Source of the DNA: Streptomyces sp. ADI96-02 | GTDB lineage: Bacteria > Actinomycetota > Actinomycetes > Streptomycetales > Streptomycetaceae | DNA: 64,000 bases | Assembly: GCF_003846185.1 (NCBI RefSeq) | Contig: NZ_ML123034.1 | Coordinates: forward strand, 1,680,569 to 1,744,568 | Direction of reading: 5' to 3' | In this document: positions 51,452 to 60,541 of the stretch, one piece after another | Layout: each line of letters opens with the position of its first letter | How positions within the stretch are numbered: position 1 is the stretch's first letter | Position numbers and translations under genes: made by a program | Notes under the pieces: generated by a model | The model's input: only the letters and a program-made list of their open reading frames with translations | Databases searched by the model: none | What the model was told of the DNA's origin: nothing

Positions 51452-52528
51452 TCAGAGTTCGATGCAGGTGCGCAGCGACTGACCGGTCCGCATCTGGTCC
51501 AGGGCGTCGTTGACGCCGTCGAGCCGCACCCGGTGGGTGATCATCGACTCCAGGTCGATCCGGCCCGCCCGCCACAGGGCGATGGCCCGTTCGTAGGAGC
51601 GCAGCACGTCCCCGCCGCCGTACAGGGAGGGCAGGATGCGCTTCTCGTCGAAGAACAGCTCGAACATGTTGGCCTGGAAGTTGTCGTCCATGGCTCCGGC
51701 CCCGACGACGCAGAGGGTGCCGCCGCGCCGGGTCTGCTCGTAGGCGGTGCGGGTGGTGGCGGACTTGCCGACGACCTCGAAGACGTAGTCGAAGCCCTCG
51801 CCGCCGGTGATCCGCTGCTTGGCGTCGGTCAGCGCGTCGGGGGCGACGGCCTCGGTGGCGCCGAAGCGCAGGGCGGCCTCGCGCCGGGAGGCGACCGGGT
51901 CGACGGCGATGATCTGGGCGGCGCCCTGGACGCGTGCCCCCTGGATCGTGGAGATGCCGACGCCGCCGCAGCCGATCACGGCGACCGACGAACCGGCCTC
52001 CACCTGTGCCGTGTTGATGGCCGCGCCGAGGCCGGTGGTGACGCCGCAGCCGATCAGGGCGGCGATCTCGAACGGTACGTCGTCGGGGATGGGCACCGCG
52101 CAGCCCGCGCCGACGACGACCTCCTCGGTGAAGGTGCCGGTGCCGGCGAAGCCGAAGACGTCGCCGCCGGGCCGCCTGAAGTTGGGGGTGCCCGCGTTCA
52201 GGAAGCCGGCCAGGCAGAGGTGGCTCTGCCCGCGCCGGCACGACGGACACGCGCCGCAGGCCGGCAGCCAGCACACGAGCACCCGGTCCCCCGCGCTGAG
52301 TCCGCTCACGCCGTCGCCGACGTCGACGACCTCGCCCGCGCCCTCGTGGCCGGGGATGAAGGGGGCCGGCTGCGGGAGGACGCCGCTCATGGCGGAGACG
52401 TCGGAGTGGCAAAGGCCGGTGGCCCGGATCCGGAGTCTGACCTTGCCGGGGCCGAAGCCCACCGCCTCGACGTCGTCGAGTACTTCCAGTTCGCCCTGGC
52501 CGATCTCGTGCAGTACGGCTGCGCGCAT
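51452..52528 (-). CDS. Zn-dependent alcohol dehydrogenase (MDR family)
   Basis: 358 aa. Medium-chain alcohol dehydrogenase: catalytic zinc Cys in IRATGLCHSDVSAM, His in FIPGHEGAGEV; structural zinc cysteines in WLPACGACPSCRRGQSHLC; NAD-binding GCGGVGISTIQGA. Similar to mycobacterial MDR enzymes that oxidise long-chain or sterol alcohols. GGGGAG precedes ATG 52528, 29 bp after the MaoC stop, in the same operon direction. Confidence 0.9.
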   Translation of the reverse strand: MRAAVLHEIGQGELEVLDDVEAVGFGPGKVRLRIRATGLCHSDVSAMSGVLPQPAPFIPGHEGAGEVVDVGDGVSGLSAGDRVLVCWLPACGACPSCRRGQSHLCLAGFLNAGTPNFRRPGGDVFGFAGTGTFTEEVVVGAGCAVPIPDDVPFEIAALIGCGVTTGLGAAINTAQVEAGSSVAVIGCGGVGISTIQGARVQGAAQIIAVDPVASRREAALRFGATEAVAPDALTDAKQRITGGEGFDYVFEVVGKSATTRTAYEQTRRGGTLCVVGAGAMDDNFQANMFELFFDEKRILPSLYGGGDVLRSYERAIALWRAGRIDLESMITHRVRLDGVNDALDQMRTGQSLRTCIEL

Positions 52529-52557
52529 GGTGCGGCTCCCCTCGGATCGTGGTGTGC

Positions 52558-53412
52558 TCAGGAGTGTTCGACGGACGTGTCGGCGAGGACCGGTGCGTCG
52601 TTCCGCTCGGCGGCGGTGACCGCCACCCGGATCCGGCCGTCGCCGGCCCACATCCGGATGCGGAGGGTCTCGCCGGGCAGGACCACGCCGGCGAAGCGGG
52701 TGCGGCAGGCGGTGACGCGGGAGGCGTCGCCGTCGAGCAGGGTGTCGGTGACGGCCTTCAGGGTGATGCCGTAGGTGCACAGTCCGTGCAGGATCGGGCG
52801 GTCGAAGCCGGCCGACTCGGCGAAGGCGGGGTCGGCGTGCAGCGGGTTCCAGTCCCCCGACAGGCGGTAGAGCAGCGCCTGGTCCTCGCGGACGGGCTGT
52901 TCGACGGTGTGGTCCGGGGGGCCCTGTGGAGCGTCGGGGCGGGCGGAGGGGCCGCGTTCGCCGCCGAAGCCGCCCTCGCCGCGGACGAAGATCTCGGCGT
53001 CGTTGGTCCACAGCGGCCCGTCGTCGTCGCCCGCCTCGGTGCGCAGCACGATGACGGCGGCTTTGCCCTTGTCGTACACCGCCGCGACCTTCGAGGTCTG
53101 CACGGCGCTCCCGGTGACCGGGATCGGGCGGTGCACGCGGACGGTCTGCCCGCCGTGCAGGATCGCGGCGCGGTCGACGTCGATGCCCGGGGCCCCCATG
53201 CCGCCGAACGCGGCGGTGCCCGCTCCCGCGACGGTGGCGAAGCTCGGCAGCACCTGGAGCCGGGACTCCAGCGTGTAGCGCAGTTCCCGGGGGTCGGTGG
53301 CGGGGCGGCCGGCGCCGATGCCGAGGTGGTACAGGAGGACGTCCTTGTGGTTCCAGGCGATCTCGGCTCGGCGGGGTTCCGCGGCGAGGGCCGCGCGGGC
53401 GTCGATGGGCAT
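52558..53412 (-). CDS. MaoC family enoyl-CoA hydratase 2 (HSD4B-like)
   Basis: 284 aa. Double hotdog fold: N-terminal pseudo-hotdog (PSFATVAGAGTAAFGG) and C-terminal hotdog with the hydratase 2 motif YRLSGDWNPLHADPAFAESAGFDRPILHGLCTYG, giving the catalytic Asp and His. Similar to the (R)-specific enoyl-CoA hydratases of cholesterol side-chain and bile-acid degradation. ATG 53412; first gene of MaoC-ADH-SDR. A KstR-type box lies at 53506-53519. Confidence 0.9.
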   Translation of the reverse strand: MPIDARAALAAEPRRAEIAWNHKDVLLYHLGIGAGRPATDPRELRYTLESRLQVLPSFATVAGAGTAAFGGMGAPGIDVDRAAILHGGQTVRVHRPIPVTGSAVQTSKVAAVYDKGKAAVIVLRTEAGDDDGPLWTNDAEIFVRGEGGFGGERGPSARPDAPQGPPDHTVEQPVREDQALLYRLSGDWNPLHADPAFAESAGFDRPILHGLCTYGITLKAVTDTLLDGDASRVTACRTRFAGVVLPGETLRIRMWAGDGRIRVAVTAAERNDAPVLADTSVEHS

Positions 53413-53505
53413 GGCGGAGCCGCTCCTTGGGGTGGAAGACCTCGGCGCGGCCGTCCGCACCGTCGACCGCACCGAGGTCGTGCGGGACCGGCAGGGCACG
53501 CCCTC

Positions 53506-53519
53506 TGGAACGCGTTCTA
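53506..53519. promoter_or_regulatory. KstR-type operator upstream of maoC
   Basis: TGGAACGCGTTCTA is a perfect match to TnnAACnnGTTnnA, the KstR consensus reported for mycobacterial sterol genes; it extends to CTGGAACGCGTTCTAG. Lies 94 bp upstream of the MaoC gene. Confidence 0.7.
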
Positions 53520-53565
53520 GCCGATGGCCCATGTATAACGCAGCCCCCGGATGTTGGGAAGAGTG

Positions 53566-53580
53566 CTGACGCTACGTCAG
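53566..53580. promoter_or_regulatory. CTGACG-CTA-CGTCAG palindrome upstream of maoC
   Basis: Perfect 6-bp arms around 3 bp. A related 15-mer, CTGACGGAAGGTCAG, lies at 58698-58712 upstream of the acyl-CoA dehydrogenase gene. Both lie next to KstR-type boxes, so a second regulator is likely. Confidence 0.55.
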
Positions 53581-53629
53581 ATCCCTTCCGCCACAACGGA
53601 TTCGGCCGGTGCTCCCAGGTCCGGCCTGC

Positions 53630-55081
53630 TCAGGGCCGGGGCCTTCGGCGGGCGGGCAGCCAGAGCAGCATCAGCAGGACACCGGCGAGGAGGACCCCGC
53701 TCGCGGTGCGGAAGGCCAGCGCGTACCCGGCGGTGATGTCGGCCGCGTCGGCGGAGCCCGCGGTCCGGGCGGCGGCGACGGTGGAGAGCACGGCGAGGCC
53801 GAGCGCGCCGCCCATGGTGCGGGAGGTGTTGACCAGCCCGGAGACGAGCCCGGCGTCGCCGGGGTCCGCGCCGGAGGTGGCGAGGGCGGCGAGCGGCGTG
53901 GAGGCGAGGCCGGCCCCGGCCATCATCAGGATCCCGGGCAGGCAGATCGCGGTGAGGTAGGAGCCGTCGACGCCCATCGTGGACTGCCAGCCGAAGCCCG
54001 CGGCGGTGACGAGGACACCCGCGACGGCGAGGCTCTTCGCTCCGGTGCGCGCCATGAGGCGCGGCGCGAGCTTGGAGCCGATGACGACGGCGACCGAGGT
54101 GGGCAGCAGGGCCAGGCCGGCCCGCAACGGTGTGTAGCCCAGCACGTTCTGGGCGTAGACGGTCATGAAGTACCACATGGAGAAGGTCGCCGACCCCATG
54201 AGGAGCATCGACGCGTTGGCCGAGGACACCGCCCGCGCGGAGAAGACCCGCAGCGGGATCAGCGGCACCGCCGTCCGCGCCTCGACCAGCACGAAGGCGG
54301 CGAGCAGCGCCGTTCCGGCCGACAGCGGCACGAGCGTGGCGGCGGCCGTCCATCCCTCGGCCTCGGTCTGGACGATCCCGTACGAGACGGTGGCGAGGCC
54401 CGCGGTGACGAGCACCGCGCCCAGCAGGTCGATGCGGCGGCGGTCGCCCGCCCGGCCCTCGGTGATCCGCAGGGCGGCGGCGATCAGGACGAGCGCGCCG
54501 ATCGGCACGTTGATCAGGAGCACCCAGCGCCAGGAGAGGGCGTCGGTGAGCACGCCGCCGATGAGCCCGCCGGCCGCTCCCCCGCCCGCGCCGACCGCCA
54601 TCCAGGTGCCGATGGCCTTCGTCCGGGCGGGGCCCTCGGGCACGGCGGCGGTCAGGATGGTGAGGGTGGCGGGCGCGAGGACGGCTGCCCCGAGGCCCTG
54701 CGCGGCACGGGCGGCGAGGAGCTGCCAGCCCTCCTGGGCGAGGCCCCCGGCGAGGGAGGCGAGGGTGAAGACGCCGAGCCCGACGAGGAACATCAGCTTG
54801 CGCCCGTAGATGTCGGCGGCACGTCCGCCCAGCAGCATGAACCCGGCGAAGGCGATCGCGTAGGCGTTGACGACCCACTGGAGGGCCGCGGCGCTCAGCC
54901 CCAGGTCGGTCCGCATGGAGGGCAGCGCCACGTTGACGACGGACACGTCCAGGACGACCAGGAACTGTCCGGTGCAGGCGGCGAGTACGACGGCCCAGGT
55001 GCGGGGCGGTATTCGCGGAGGGTCGGTGCGGAGGGACGCGGACGCCGGGACGTGTGCCGAGACTTCTGCCATGGCAGTCAT
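53630..55081 (-). CDS. EmrB/QacA-type MFS transporter
   Basis: 483 aa, about 14 hydrophobic segments (DHA2 subfamily): VVLAACTGQFLVVLDVSVVNVALPSMRTDLGLS in helix 1 with the Asp-Val motif, GGRAADIYGRKLMFLVG and AAVLAPATLTILTAAVPEGPART. Probably a drug or metabolite exporter; it may be part of the acyl-CoA dehydrogenase operon downstream of the thiolase (84-bp gap). ATG 55081 start has a weak SD. Confidence 0.88.
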   Translation of the reverse strand: MTAMAEVSAHVPASASLRTDPPRIPPRTWAVVLAACTGQFLVVLDVSVVNVALPSMRTDLGLSAAALQWVVNAYAIAFAGFMLLGGRAADIYGRKLMFLVGLGVFTLASLAGGLAQEGWQLLAARAAQGLGAAVLAPATLTILTAAVPEGPARTKAIGTWMAVGAGGGAAGGLIGGVLTDALSWRWVLLINVPIGALVLIAAALRITEGRAGDRRRIDLLGAVLVTAGLATVSYGIVQTEAEGWTAAATLVPLSAGTALLAAFVLVEARTAVPLIPLRVFSARAVSSANASMLLMGSATFSMWYFMTVYAQNVLGYTPLRAGLALLPTSVAVVIGSKLAPRLMARTGAKSLAVAGVLVTAAGFGWQSTMGVDGSYLTAICLPGILMMAGAGLASTPLAALATSGADPGDAGLVSGLVNTSRTMGGALGLAVLSTVAAARTAGSADAADITAGYALAFRTASGVLLAGVLLMLLWLPARRRPRP

Positions 55082-55164
55082 GGTCGCAGGCCCCGAACGG
55101 CCCGTACATCGGGTCCCCCGTCCGGCTCGGAGCCGCGCCCGGGAGGGCTCGGACGGCCGGGCGG

Positions 55165-56352
55165 TCAGCGGCGCAGCAGCGTCACCACGGCCGCGCCGCC
55201 GAGGCCGATGTTGTGGGCGAGGGCGGTGCGCGCGCCGGTCACCTGGCGCGCGCCGGCCTCGCCGCGGAGCTGCCAGGTCAGTTCGGCGACCTGGGCGATG
55301 CCGGTCGCGCCCAGCGGGTGGCCCTTGGAGATCAGCCCGCCGGACGGGTTGACCACCCAGCGCCCGCCGTAGGTGGTGGCCCCGGACTCCACGAGCTTGC
55401 CGGACTCGCCCTCGCCGCACAGGCCGAGGGCTTCGTAGGTGAGGAGTTCGTTGATGGAGAAGCAGTCGTGCAGCTCGATGACGTCGAGGTCCCCGGGGCC
55501 GACGCCGGCGCTCTCGTAGACCCGCTGGGCGGCGGCCCGGGACATCGGCGCTCCGACGGCGTCGATGCAGGCGCCCGAGGCGAAGGAGGCGGCGGTGTCG
55601 GTCGTCATGGCCTGGGCGGCGATCTCCACGGCCCGTGCGCCGAGGCCGTGGCGGTCGGCGAAGCGCTCGGAGACGACGACGGCCGCCGCCGCGCCGTCGG
55701 AGGTGGGCGAGCACTGGAGTTTGGTGAGCGGCCGGTGGACGGTACGGGACGCCAGCACCTCCTCGACCGTGTACGCGTCCTGGAACTGGGCGTAGGGGTT
55801 GTTCACCGAGTGGCGGTGGTTCTTGGCTCCGACGGCCGCGAGCTGGGCGGGTGTCGTCCCGTAGCGGTCCATGTGCTCGCGGGCTGCGTTGCCGAAGATC
55901 TGCGCGGTGGGCGGTGACGCCTCGAAGCCGTGGGCGGCGGCCATGATCCCGTAGTGCCGGGCGACGGGTGAGGCCGCGAGGTCGCCGCCGCGCGAGGAAC
56001 CGCCGAGCGCGCCGCGGGCCATCTTCTCGAAGCCGACGGCGAGTACGCAGTCGGCCGCGCCGCCCTCGACGAACTGGCGGGCCAGCATCAGCGCGGTGGA
56101 GCCGGTGGCGCAGTTGTTGTCGACGTTGTAGACGGGCACGCCGGTCAGGCCGAGTTCGTAGACGGCGCGCTGTCCGGCGGTGGAGGGCTGGAAGCAGTGG
56201 CCGACGGGGACTTGTTCGACCTGCTCGTAGCGGACGCCCGCGTCGTCGAGGGCCGCGGAGGCCGCCTCGCGGACCATGTCCGGGTAACTCCAGTCGCGGG
56301 TCTCGGGCTTCTCGAACTTCGTCATCCCGACGCCGACGATGTAGGCCTTCAT
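55165..56352 (-). CDS. SCPx-type thiolase / lipid-transfer protein-like acetyl-CoA acetyltransferase
   Basis: 395 aa. Thiolase fold of the SCPx/Ltp type: nucleophile Cys in VDNNCATGSTALML (about residue 84), His in GGLISKGHPLGATG and the second Cys/His block ELHDCFSINELL. All catalytic residues are present, so this is probably an active beta-ketoacyl-CoA thiolase for branched or sterol side-chain substrates. ATG 56352 preferred to 56379 because MKAYIVGVGM is the usual family start and GAGGAC lies upstream. Follows the acyl-CoA dehydrogenase gene by 31 bp. Confidence 0.88.
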   Translation of the reverse strand: MKAYIVGVGMTKFEKPETRDWSYPDMVREAASAALDDAGVRYEQVEQVPVGHCFQPSTAGQRAVYELGLTGVPVYNVDNNCATGSTALMLARQFVEGGAADCVLAVGFEKMARGALGGSSRGGDLAASPVARHYGIMAAAHGFEASPPTAQIFGNAAREHMDRYGTTPAQLAAVGAKNHRHSVNNPYAQFQDAYTVEEVLASRTVHRPLTKLQCSPTSDGAAAAVVVSERFADRHGLGARAVEIAAQAMTTDTAASFASGACIDAVGAPMSRAAAQRVYESAGVGPGDLDVIELHDCFSINELLTYEALGLCGEGESGKLVESGATTYGGRWVVNPSGGLISKGHPLGATGIAQVAELTWQLRGEAGARQVTGARTALAHNIGLGGAAVVTLLRR

Positions 56353-56383
56353 CTTCTTCCGTCCTCTTTCCTCTGTCATGCCG

Positions 56384-58639
56384 TCAGTCCCGGGGGAGCC
56401 CGAGGACGCGTTCGGCGACGACGTTGAGCTGGACCTGGGTGGTGCCGCCCGCGATGGTCAGGCAGCGGGACAGCAGGAAGCCGTGCAGGGCGCGCTGCCC
56501 GGCGGCGGGTTCGTCCAACGCGCCTTCCGGGCCGAGCAGTTCGAGGGTGAGTTCGGCGACCTTCTGCTGGTGGACGGTCTGGACGAGCTTGCGGACCGAG
56601 GCTCCGGCGCCGGGTTCGCCGCCGGAGACCTGCTGGAGCGTGGTGCGCAGGGTGACGCAGGCGAGCGCGTGGGCCTCGGCGGCGAGCGTTCCGATCCGGG
56701 CGCGGGTCGCGTCGTCGAGTCCGGCGGAGCGGGCGATCAGCGCTTCGAGCCCGCTGTAGAAGGTCAACTGGTCGGCCATGTGGACCCGTTCGCTGCCGAG
56801 CGTGTCGCGGGCGACGCGCCAGCCGCCGCCGACCTCGCCGACGACGGCGTCGGCGGGCAGCAGGGCGTCGTCGAAGAACACCTCGTTGAAGAGGGCGTCG
56901 CCGGTGATCTCCTTCAGCGGTCGGACGTCGATGCCCCGGGTGTTCTTCATGTCGACCAGGAAGTAGGTGAGCCCCCGGTGCCGGGGCTCGTCCGGGTCGG
57001 TGCGGGCCAGCAGGATGCCGTGGTCGGCGGCGCGGGCCGCGCTCGTCCACACCTTCTGCCCGGTGATCCGCCAGCCCTCGGCGGTGCGTACGGCACGGGT
57101 GCGCAGCGCGGCGAGGTCGGATCCGGCGTCCGGTTCGGAGAAGAGCTGGCACCACTGGAGGTCGCCGCACAGGGTGGCCGGCACATAGCGCTTCTGCTGC
57201 TCCGGCGTGCCGTGGGCGATCAGCGAGGGCACCACCCAGGCGGCGACGGCCAGGTCGCTGAGGACGATGCCCTGTTCGGCCAGTTCGCGCTGGACGGCGA
57301 GCTGCTGTACGGGGCCGGCGTCGAGGCCGTAGGGGGCGGGCAGGTGCGGGGCGGCGAGGCCCGTCGGGGCCAGGACCCGGCGGGCCTCGCGGGGTGTCAG
57401 GCCGCGCGCGGCGGCGAGGCGGGGCCGGGCGTCGGCGCGGTGGCGGTCGGCCTCGGCGGGCAGTTCCAGGGTGAGTTCGCGGCGGGCTCCGTCCTCGGCG
57501 AGGCGGGCGGCGCGCAGCCGGTGGGCGTCCGCCGTGCCGAGGAGCTGGCGGGCGAGGACCGCGCGGCGCAGTTGGAGGTGGGCGTCGTGCTCCCAGGTGA
57601 AGCCGGTACCGCCGAGGATCTGGATGGCGTCCTTGGCGCAGCTGTACGCGGCCTCCGGCGCGGTGGCGGCGGCGAGGGCGGCGGTGAGGGAGCGCGCACC
57701 GGGGTCGCCGTCGACGGCGCGGGCCGCGTCCCAGGTGAGGGCGCGGGCCTGTTCGAGGCGGAGGAGCATGTCGGCGCAGAGGTGTTTGACGGCCTGGAAG
57801 CGGCCGATGGGTCGGCCGAACTGCTCGCGAACGGTGGCGTGTTCGACGGCCGTGTCCAGGCTGCGGGCGGCGGTGCCGCAGGCGTCGGCGCTCAGCAGGA
57901 CGGCGGCGAGGTCGCGCAGGAGCGCCGGGTCGGCGGGCAGCGTACGGCGGGCGGGCACCGCCACGGCGTCGGCGCGCACCTCGGCCGTGGGGCGGGTCGG
58001 GTCGACGCTGCGGTGCGGGCGCACGGTGAGCCCGGCGGCCGTGGCGTCGACCAGGAACCAGCGGGGGCCGGCGGCCGTGGCCGCGGGCAGGAGCAGCAGG
58101 TCGGCGGCGTCGGCCGTCAGGACGGGCGGGGCGGTGCCGTCGAGGCGGTGGCCGCCGTCGACGGGGGTGGCGGTGAGGGTGCCGGGGGCCAGGGCGACGG
58201 CGGCGGTGCGGCTTCCACCGGCGAGGTCGCGCAGCAGGCCGCCCGCCTCCCCGTCCGGCCCCCTGTCCGGCCCCGCCGCCCGGTGCAGCACGGCGGCGGT
58301 GAGCGCGGTGGCGAGGTGCGGACCGGGGAGCGAGGCGTACGCGGCCTCCTCCAGGACGACGGCGAGGTCGAGGAGCGTGCCGCCGCCTCCTCCGTACTCC
58401 TCGGGCAGGTGAAGGCCGGTCAGCCCCTGTTCGGCGAGCGCCTTCGCGCGCGCCGGGCCGGGGTACGGGGCGGCGGGGTCCGGGGCGACGGACGGCGGGG
58501 CGTCGAGCAGGGCCCGCGCCTCGCCGGGCGGCACGGCGCGGGCCAGCCATCCGCGTACGGACCGCGCCAGGGCGCGGTGCTCCTCGGTGATGCCGATGCC
58601 CATGCCGATGCCCCTGCCGATGCCCCTGCGCATGCCCAT
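56384..58639 (-). CDS. Fused double acyl-CoA dehydrogenase (FadE-type)
   Basis: 751 aa. Two acyl-CoA dehydrogenase domains in tandem. The N-terminal half has LTGLHLPEEYGGGGGTLLDLAVVLEEA and LLLRLEQARAL; the C-terminal half has CQLFSEPDAGSDLAALRTRAV, the FAD-binding GWRITGQKVWTSAARAAD and a C-terminal TTQVQLNVVAERVLGLPRD. Similar in layout to mycobacterial FadE34, a cholesterol side-chain dehydrogenase. Start ATG 58639 has GAGGA 6 nt upstream; a degenerate GATGCCCMTGCC repeat (58588-58642) encodes the start region. KstR-type box and palindrome lie upstream. Confidence 0.9.
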   Translation of the reverse strand: MGMRRGIGRGIGMGIGITEEHRALARSVRGWLARAVPPGEARALLDAPPSVAPDPAAPYPGPARAKALAEQGLTGLHLPEEYGGGGGTLLDLAVVLEEAAYASLPGPHLATALTAAVLHRAAGPDRGPDGEAGGLLRDLAGGSRTAAVALAPGTLTATPVDGGHRLDGTAPPVLTADAADLLLLPAATAAGPRWFLVDATAAGLTVRPHRSVDPTRPTAEVRADAVAVPARRTLPADPALLRDLAAVLLSADACGTAARSLDTAVEHATVREQFGRPIGRFQAVKHLCADMLLRLEQARALTWDAARAVDGDPGARSLTAALAAATAPEAAYSCAKDAIQILGGTGFTWEHDAHLQLRRAVLARQLLGTADAHRLRAARLAEDGARRELTLELPAEADRHRADARPRLAAARGLTPREARRVLAPTGLAAPHLPAPYGLDAGPVQQLAVQRELAEQGIVLSDLAVAAWVVPSLIAHGTPEQQKRYVPATLCGDLQWCQLFSEPDAGSDLAALRTRAVRTAEGWRITGQKVWTSAARAADHGILLARTDPDEPRHRGLTYFLVDMKNTRGIDVRPLKEITGDALFNEVFFDDALLPADAVVGEVGGGWRVARDTLGSERVHMADQLTFYSGLEALIARSAGLDDATRARIGTLAAEAHALACVTLRTTLQQVSGGEPGAGASVRKLVQTVHQQKVAELTLELLGPEGALDEPAAGQRALHGFLLSRCLTIAGGTTQVQLNVVAERVLGLPRD

Positions 58640-58642
58640 GCG
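58588..58642. repeat. Degenerate 12-bp repeat at the start of the acyl-CoA dehydrogenase gene
   Basis: Four to five copies of a GATGCCCATGCC-like unit, reading as MG(I/M)GIGRG... on the coding strand. It adds several in-frame ATG codons (58603, 58633, 58639), so the true start could shift. Confidence 0.7.
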
Positions 58643-58681
58643 GATCCTCGTCCGGTCGCGGCCACTGGAACGGCGCAAGAG

Positions 58682-58695
58682 TAGAACACGTTTCA
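58682..58695. promoter_or_regulatory. KstR-type operator upstream of the acyl-CoA dehydrogenase
   Basis: TAGAACACGTTTCA matches TnnAACnnGTTnnA perfectly, 43 bp upstream of the chosen dehydrogenase start. Confidence 0.7.
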
Positions 58696-58697
58696 AT

Positions 58698-58712
58698 CTG
58701 ACGGAAGGTCAG
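58698..58712. promoter_or_regulatory. CTGACGGAAGGTCAG palindrome next to the KstR-type box
   Basis: 5-bp arms CTGAC/GTCAG with a 5-bp spacer, 2 bp from the KstR-type box. Shares CTGACGnnAnGTCAG with the site at 53566-53580. Confidence 0.5.
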
Positions 58713-58883
58713 GAGACACGGCCGGGCCGAGAAGGGCCACCGGAGGGACGGGGAACGGACGAGGAACGGACGAGGCGGTCCGGCCGCCGGGCCGCGCCCG
58801 GAATACGGCGTCCGGCAGAAACGTTCACGATGCACACACTTGGGGGGAGCCCGGGTGGTCGACACTGCCCGGAGGCCGCACGC

Positions 58884-60410
58884 ATGCATCGGACACGAGA
58901 CGCCCAGCAGTCCGGAGGACTTCCCCGTCCGAGCGGCGACCGGCCCGGCCCCGTCGTGCCCGTCCTGGCCTTCGCCGGGATCACCGTCGCCGTCATGCAG
59001 ACCCTGCTCGTCCCCGTCATCAAGGACCTCCCGGTACTGCTGGACACGGACCCGGCCGACGCCACCTGGGTGATGACGGCCACCCTCCTCGCCGGAGCGG
59101 TCGCGACGCCGATCATGGGCCGGCTCGGCGACCTGTACGGCAAGCGCCGGATGCTGCTGCTGTCCCTCGCGGTCATGGTGGTCGGCTCGCTGGTCTGCGC
59201 GTCCACCGACGAGCTCGTCGTGATGATCGCGGGCCGCGCGCTCCAGGGCTTCGCCATGGGCGCCATCCCGCTCGGCATCGGCATCATGCGGGACGAACTG
59301 CCGCGCGAACGGCTCGGATCGGCCATGGCGCTGATGAGCTCCTCGATCGGCGTCGGCGGCGGACTGGCGCTGCCCGCCGCCGCCCTGGTCGCCCAGCACA
59401 CCGACTGGCACGCGCTCTTCCTCGGGTCGGCGGGCCTCGGCGCGGTGGCCATGGCGCTCACTCTCGCGTTCGTGCCCGAACCGCCGCTGCGCGCGCCCGG
59501 CCGCTTCGACCACGTCGGCGCCCTCGGCCTCTCCGCGGGCCTGGTCCTCCTGCTGCTGCCCGTCACCAAGGGCGGCGACTGGGGCTGGACCTCGCCCACC
59601 ACGCTCGGGCTGCTGGCCGCCTCGCTCGCCCTGCTGGTCCTGTGGGGGCTCTTCGAACTGCGTGCCCCGGCCCCGCTGGTCGACCTGCGCACCACGGCCC
59701 GGCGCGAGGTGCTGCTGACCAACCTCGCCTCGATCATGGTCGGGGTGGCGTTCTACGCGGTCTCGCTGGTCCTGCCGCAACTGCTCCAACTGCCCGCCTC
59801 CACCGGCTACGGCCTCGGGCAGTCGATGGTCGTCGCGGGACTGTGCGTGGCGCCGCTCGGCCTGACGATGATGTTCGTGGCCCCGCTGTACGCGCGGATA
59901 TCCGCCCGCCGCGGCCCGAAGGTCTCGCTGCTGATCGGCATGGCGGTCATCGCGGCCGGGTACCTGGCCGGGCTCGGCCTGATGAACGCCGCCTGGCAGA
60001 CCGTGCTGATCGCGGTGGTGCTCGGCGCGGGGATCGGGCTCGCCTACTCCTCGCTGCCCGCCCTGATCACCGGGGCGGTCGACCCCTCGGAGACCGGCGC
60101 GGCGAACGGCCTCAACACCCTGATGCGGTCGCTCGGGACGTCGGTGTCCAGCGCGGTCATCGGCATGGTGCTGGCCGACACCTCGGTACGCGCCGGTTCG
60201 GTGGAACTGCCCTCCATGGAGGGCTTCCGGATCTCCTTCCTGATCGCCGCCGGGGCGGTGCTGGTCGGCATGGTGCTGGCCGCGTTCCTGCCCGCGCACC
60301 GCCCGTCCGCGCACCCGGTGCCGCTCGCGAGCGGCACGGACGGGGCCGCCGCCTCCGCTGGAGCCTCCCCGCTCGCGCCGGCCGGCGGAACCGGGGCACG
60401 GCCGCGGTGA
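58884..60410 (+). CDS. MFS efflux transporter (DHA2, 14-helix type)
   Basis: 508 aa, about 14 hydrophobic segments. Helix 1 has FAGITVAVMQTLLVPVI and the DHA2 motif GRLGDLYGKRRMLLL after helix 2; FAMGAIPLGIGIMRDELP in helix 5. Start ATG 58884, GGAGG 8 nt upstream. Divergent from the acyl-CoA dehydrogenase operon; it is not known whether it serves the same pathway. Substrate unknown. Confidence 0.88.
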   Translation: MHRTRDAQQSGGLPRPSGDRPGPVVPVLAFAGITVAVMQTLLVPVIKDLPVLLDTDPADATWVMTATLLAGAVATPIMGRLGDLYGKRRMLLLSLAVMVVGSLVCASTDELVVMIAGRALQGFAMGAIPLGIGIMRDELPRERLGSAMALMSSSIGVGGGLALPAAALVAQHTDWHALFLGSAGLGAVAMALTLAFVPEPPLRAPGRFDHVGALGLSAGLVLLLLPVTKGGDWGWTSPTTLGLLAASLALLVLWGLFELRAPAPLVDLRTTARREVLLTNLASIMVGVAFYAVSLVLPQLLQLPASTGYGLGQSMVVAGLCVAPLGLTMMFVAPLYARISARRGPKVSLLIGMAVIAAGYLAGLGLMNAAWQTVLIAVVLGAGIGLAYSSLPALITGAVDPSETGAANGLNTLMRSLGTSVSSAVIGMVLADTSVRAGSVELPSMEGFRISFLIAAGAVLVGMVLAAFLPAHRPSAHPVPLASGTDGAAASAGASPLAPAGGTGARPR

Positions 60411-60541
60411 CCGTGCCGCGCCGCCCCCGCGGATCACGGCCGCCGGGGCGTACGGCAGCATGGGGCGCCGTCGGACAGCCGACCGCCGCCTGCCGGATAC
60501 CCGACGGCCGGTCGGACACCCCAACCACCTGGAGGAACGCC

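Noticed and set aside
56376..60524. 1382-residue minus-strand open frame
   Set aside because: Overlaps the acyl-CoA dehydrogenase and the MFS gene at 58884 in another frame; composition is that of anti-sense GC-rich DNA.
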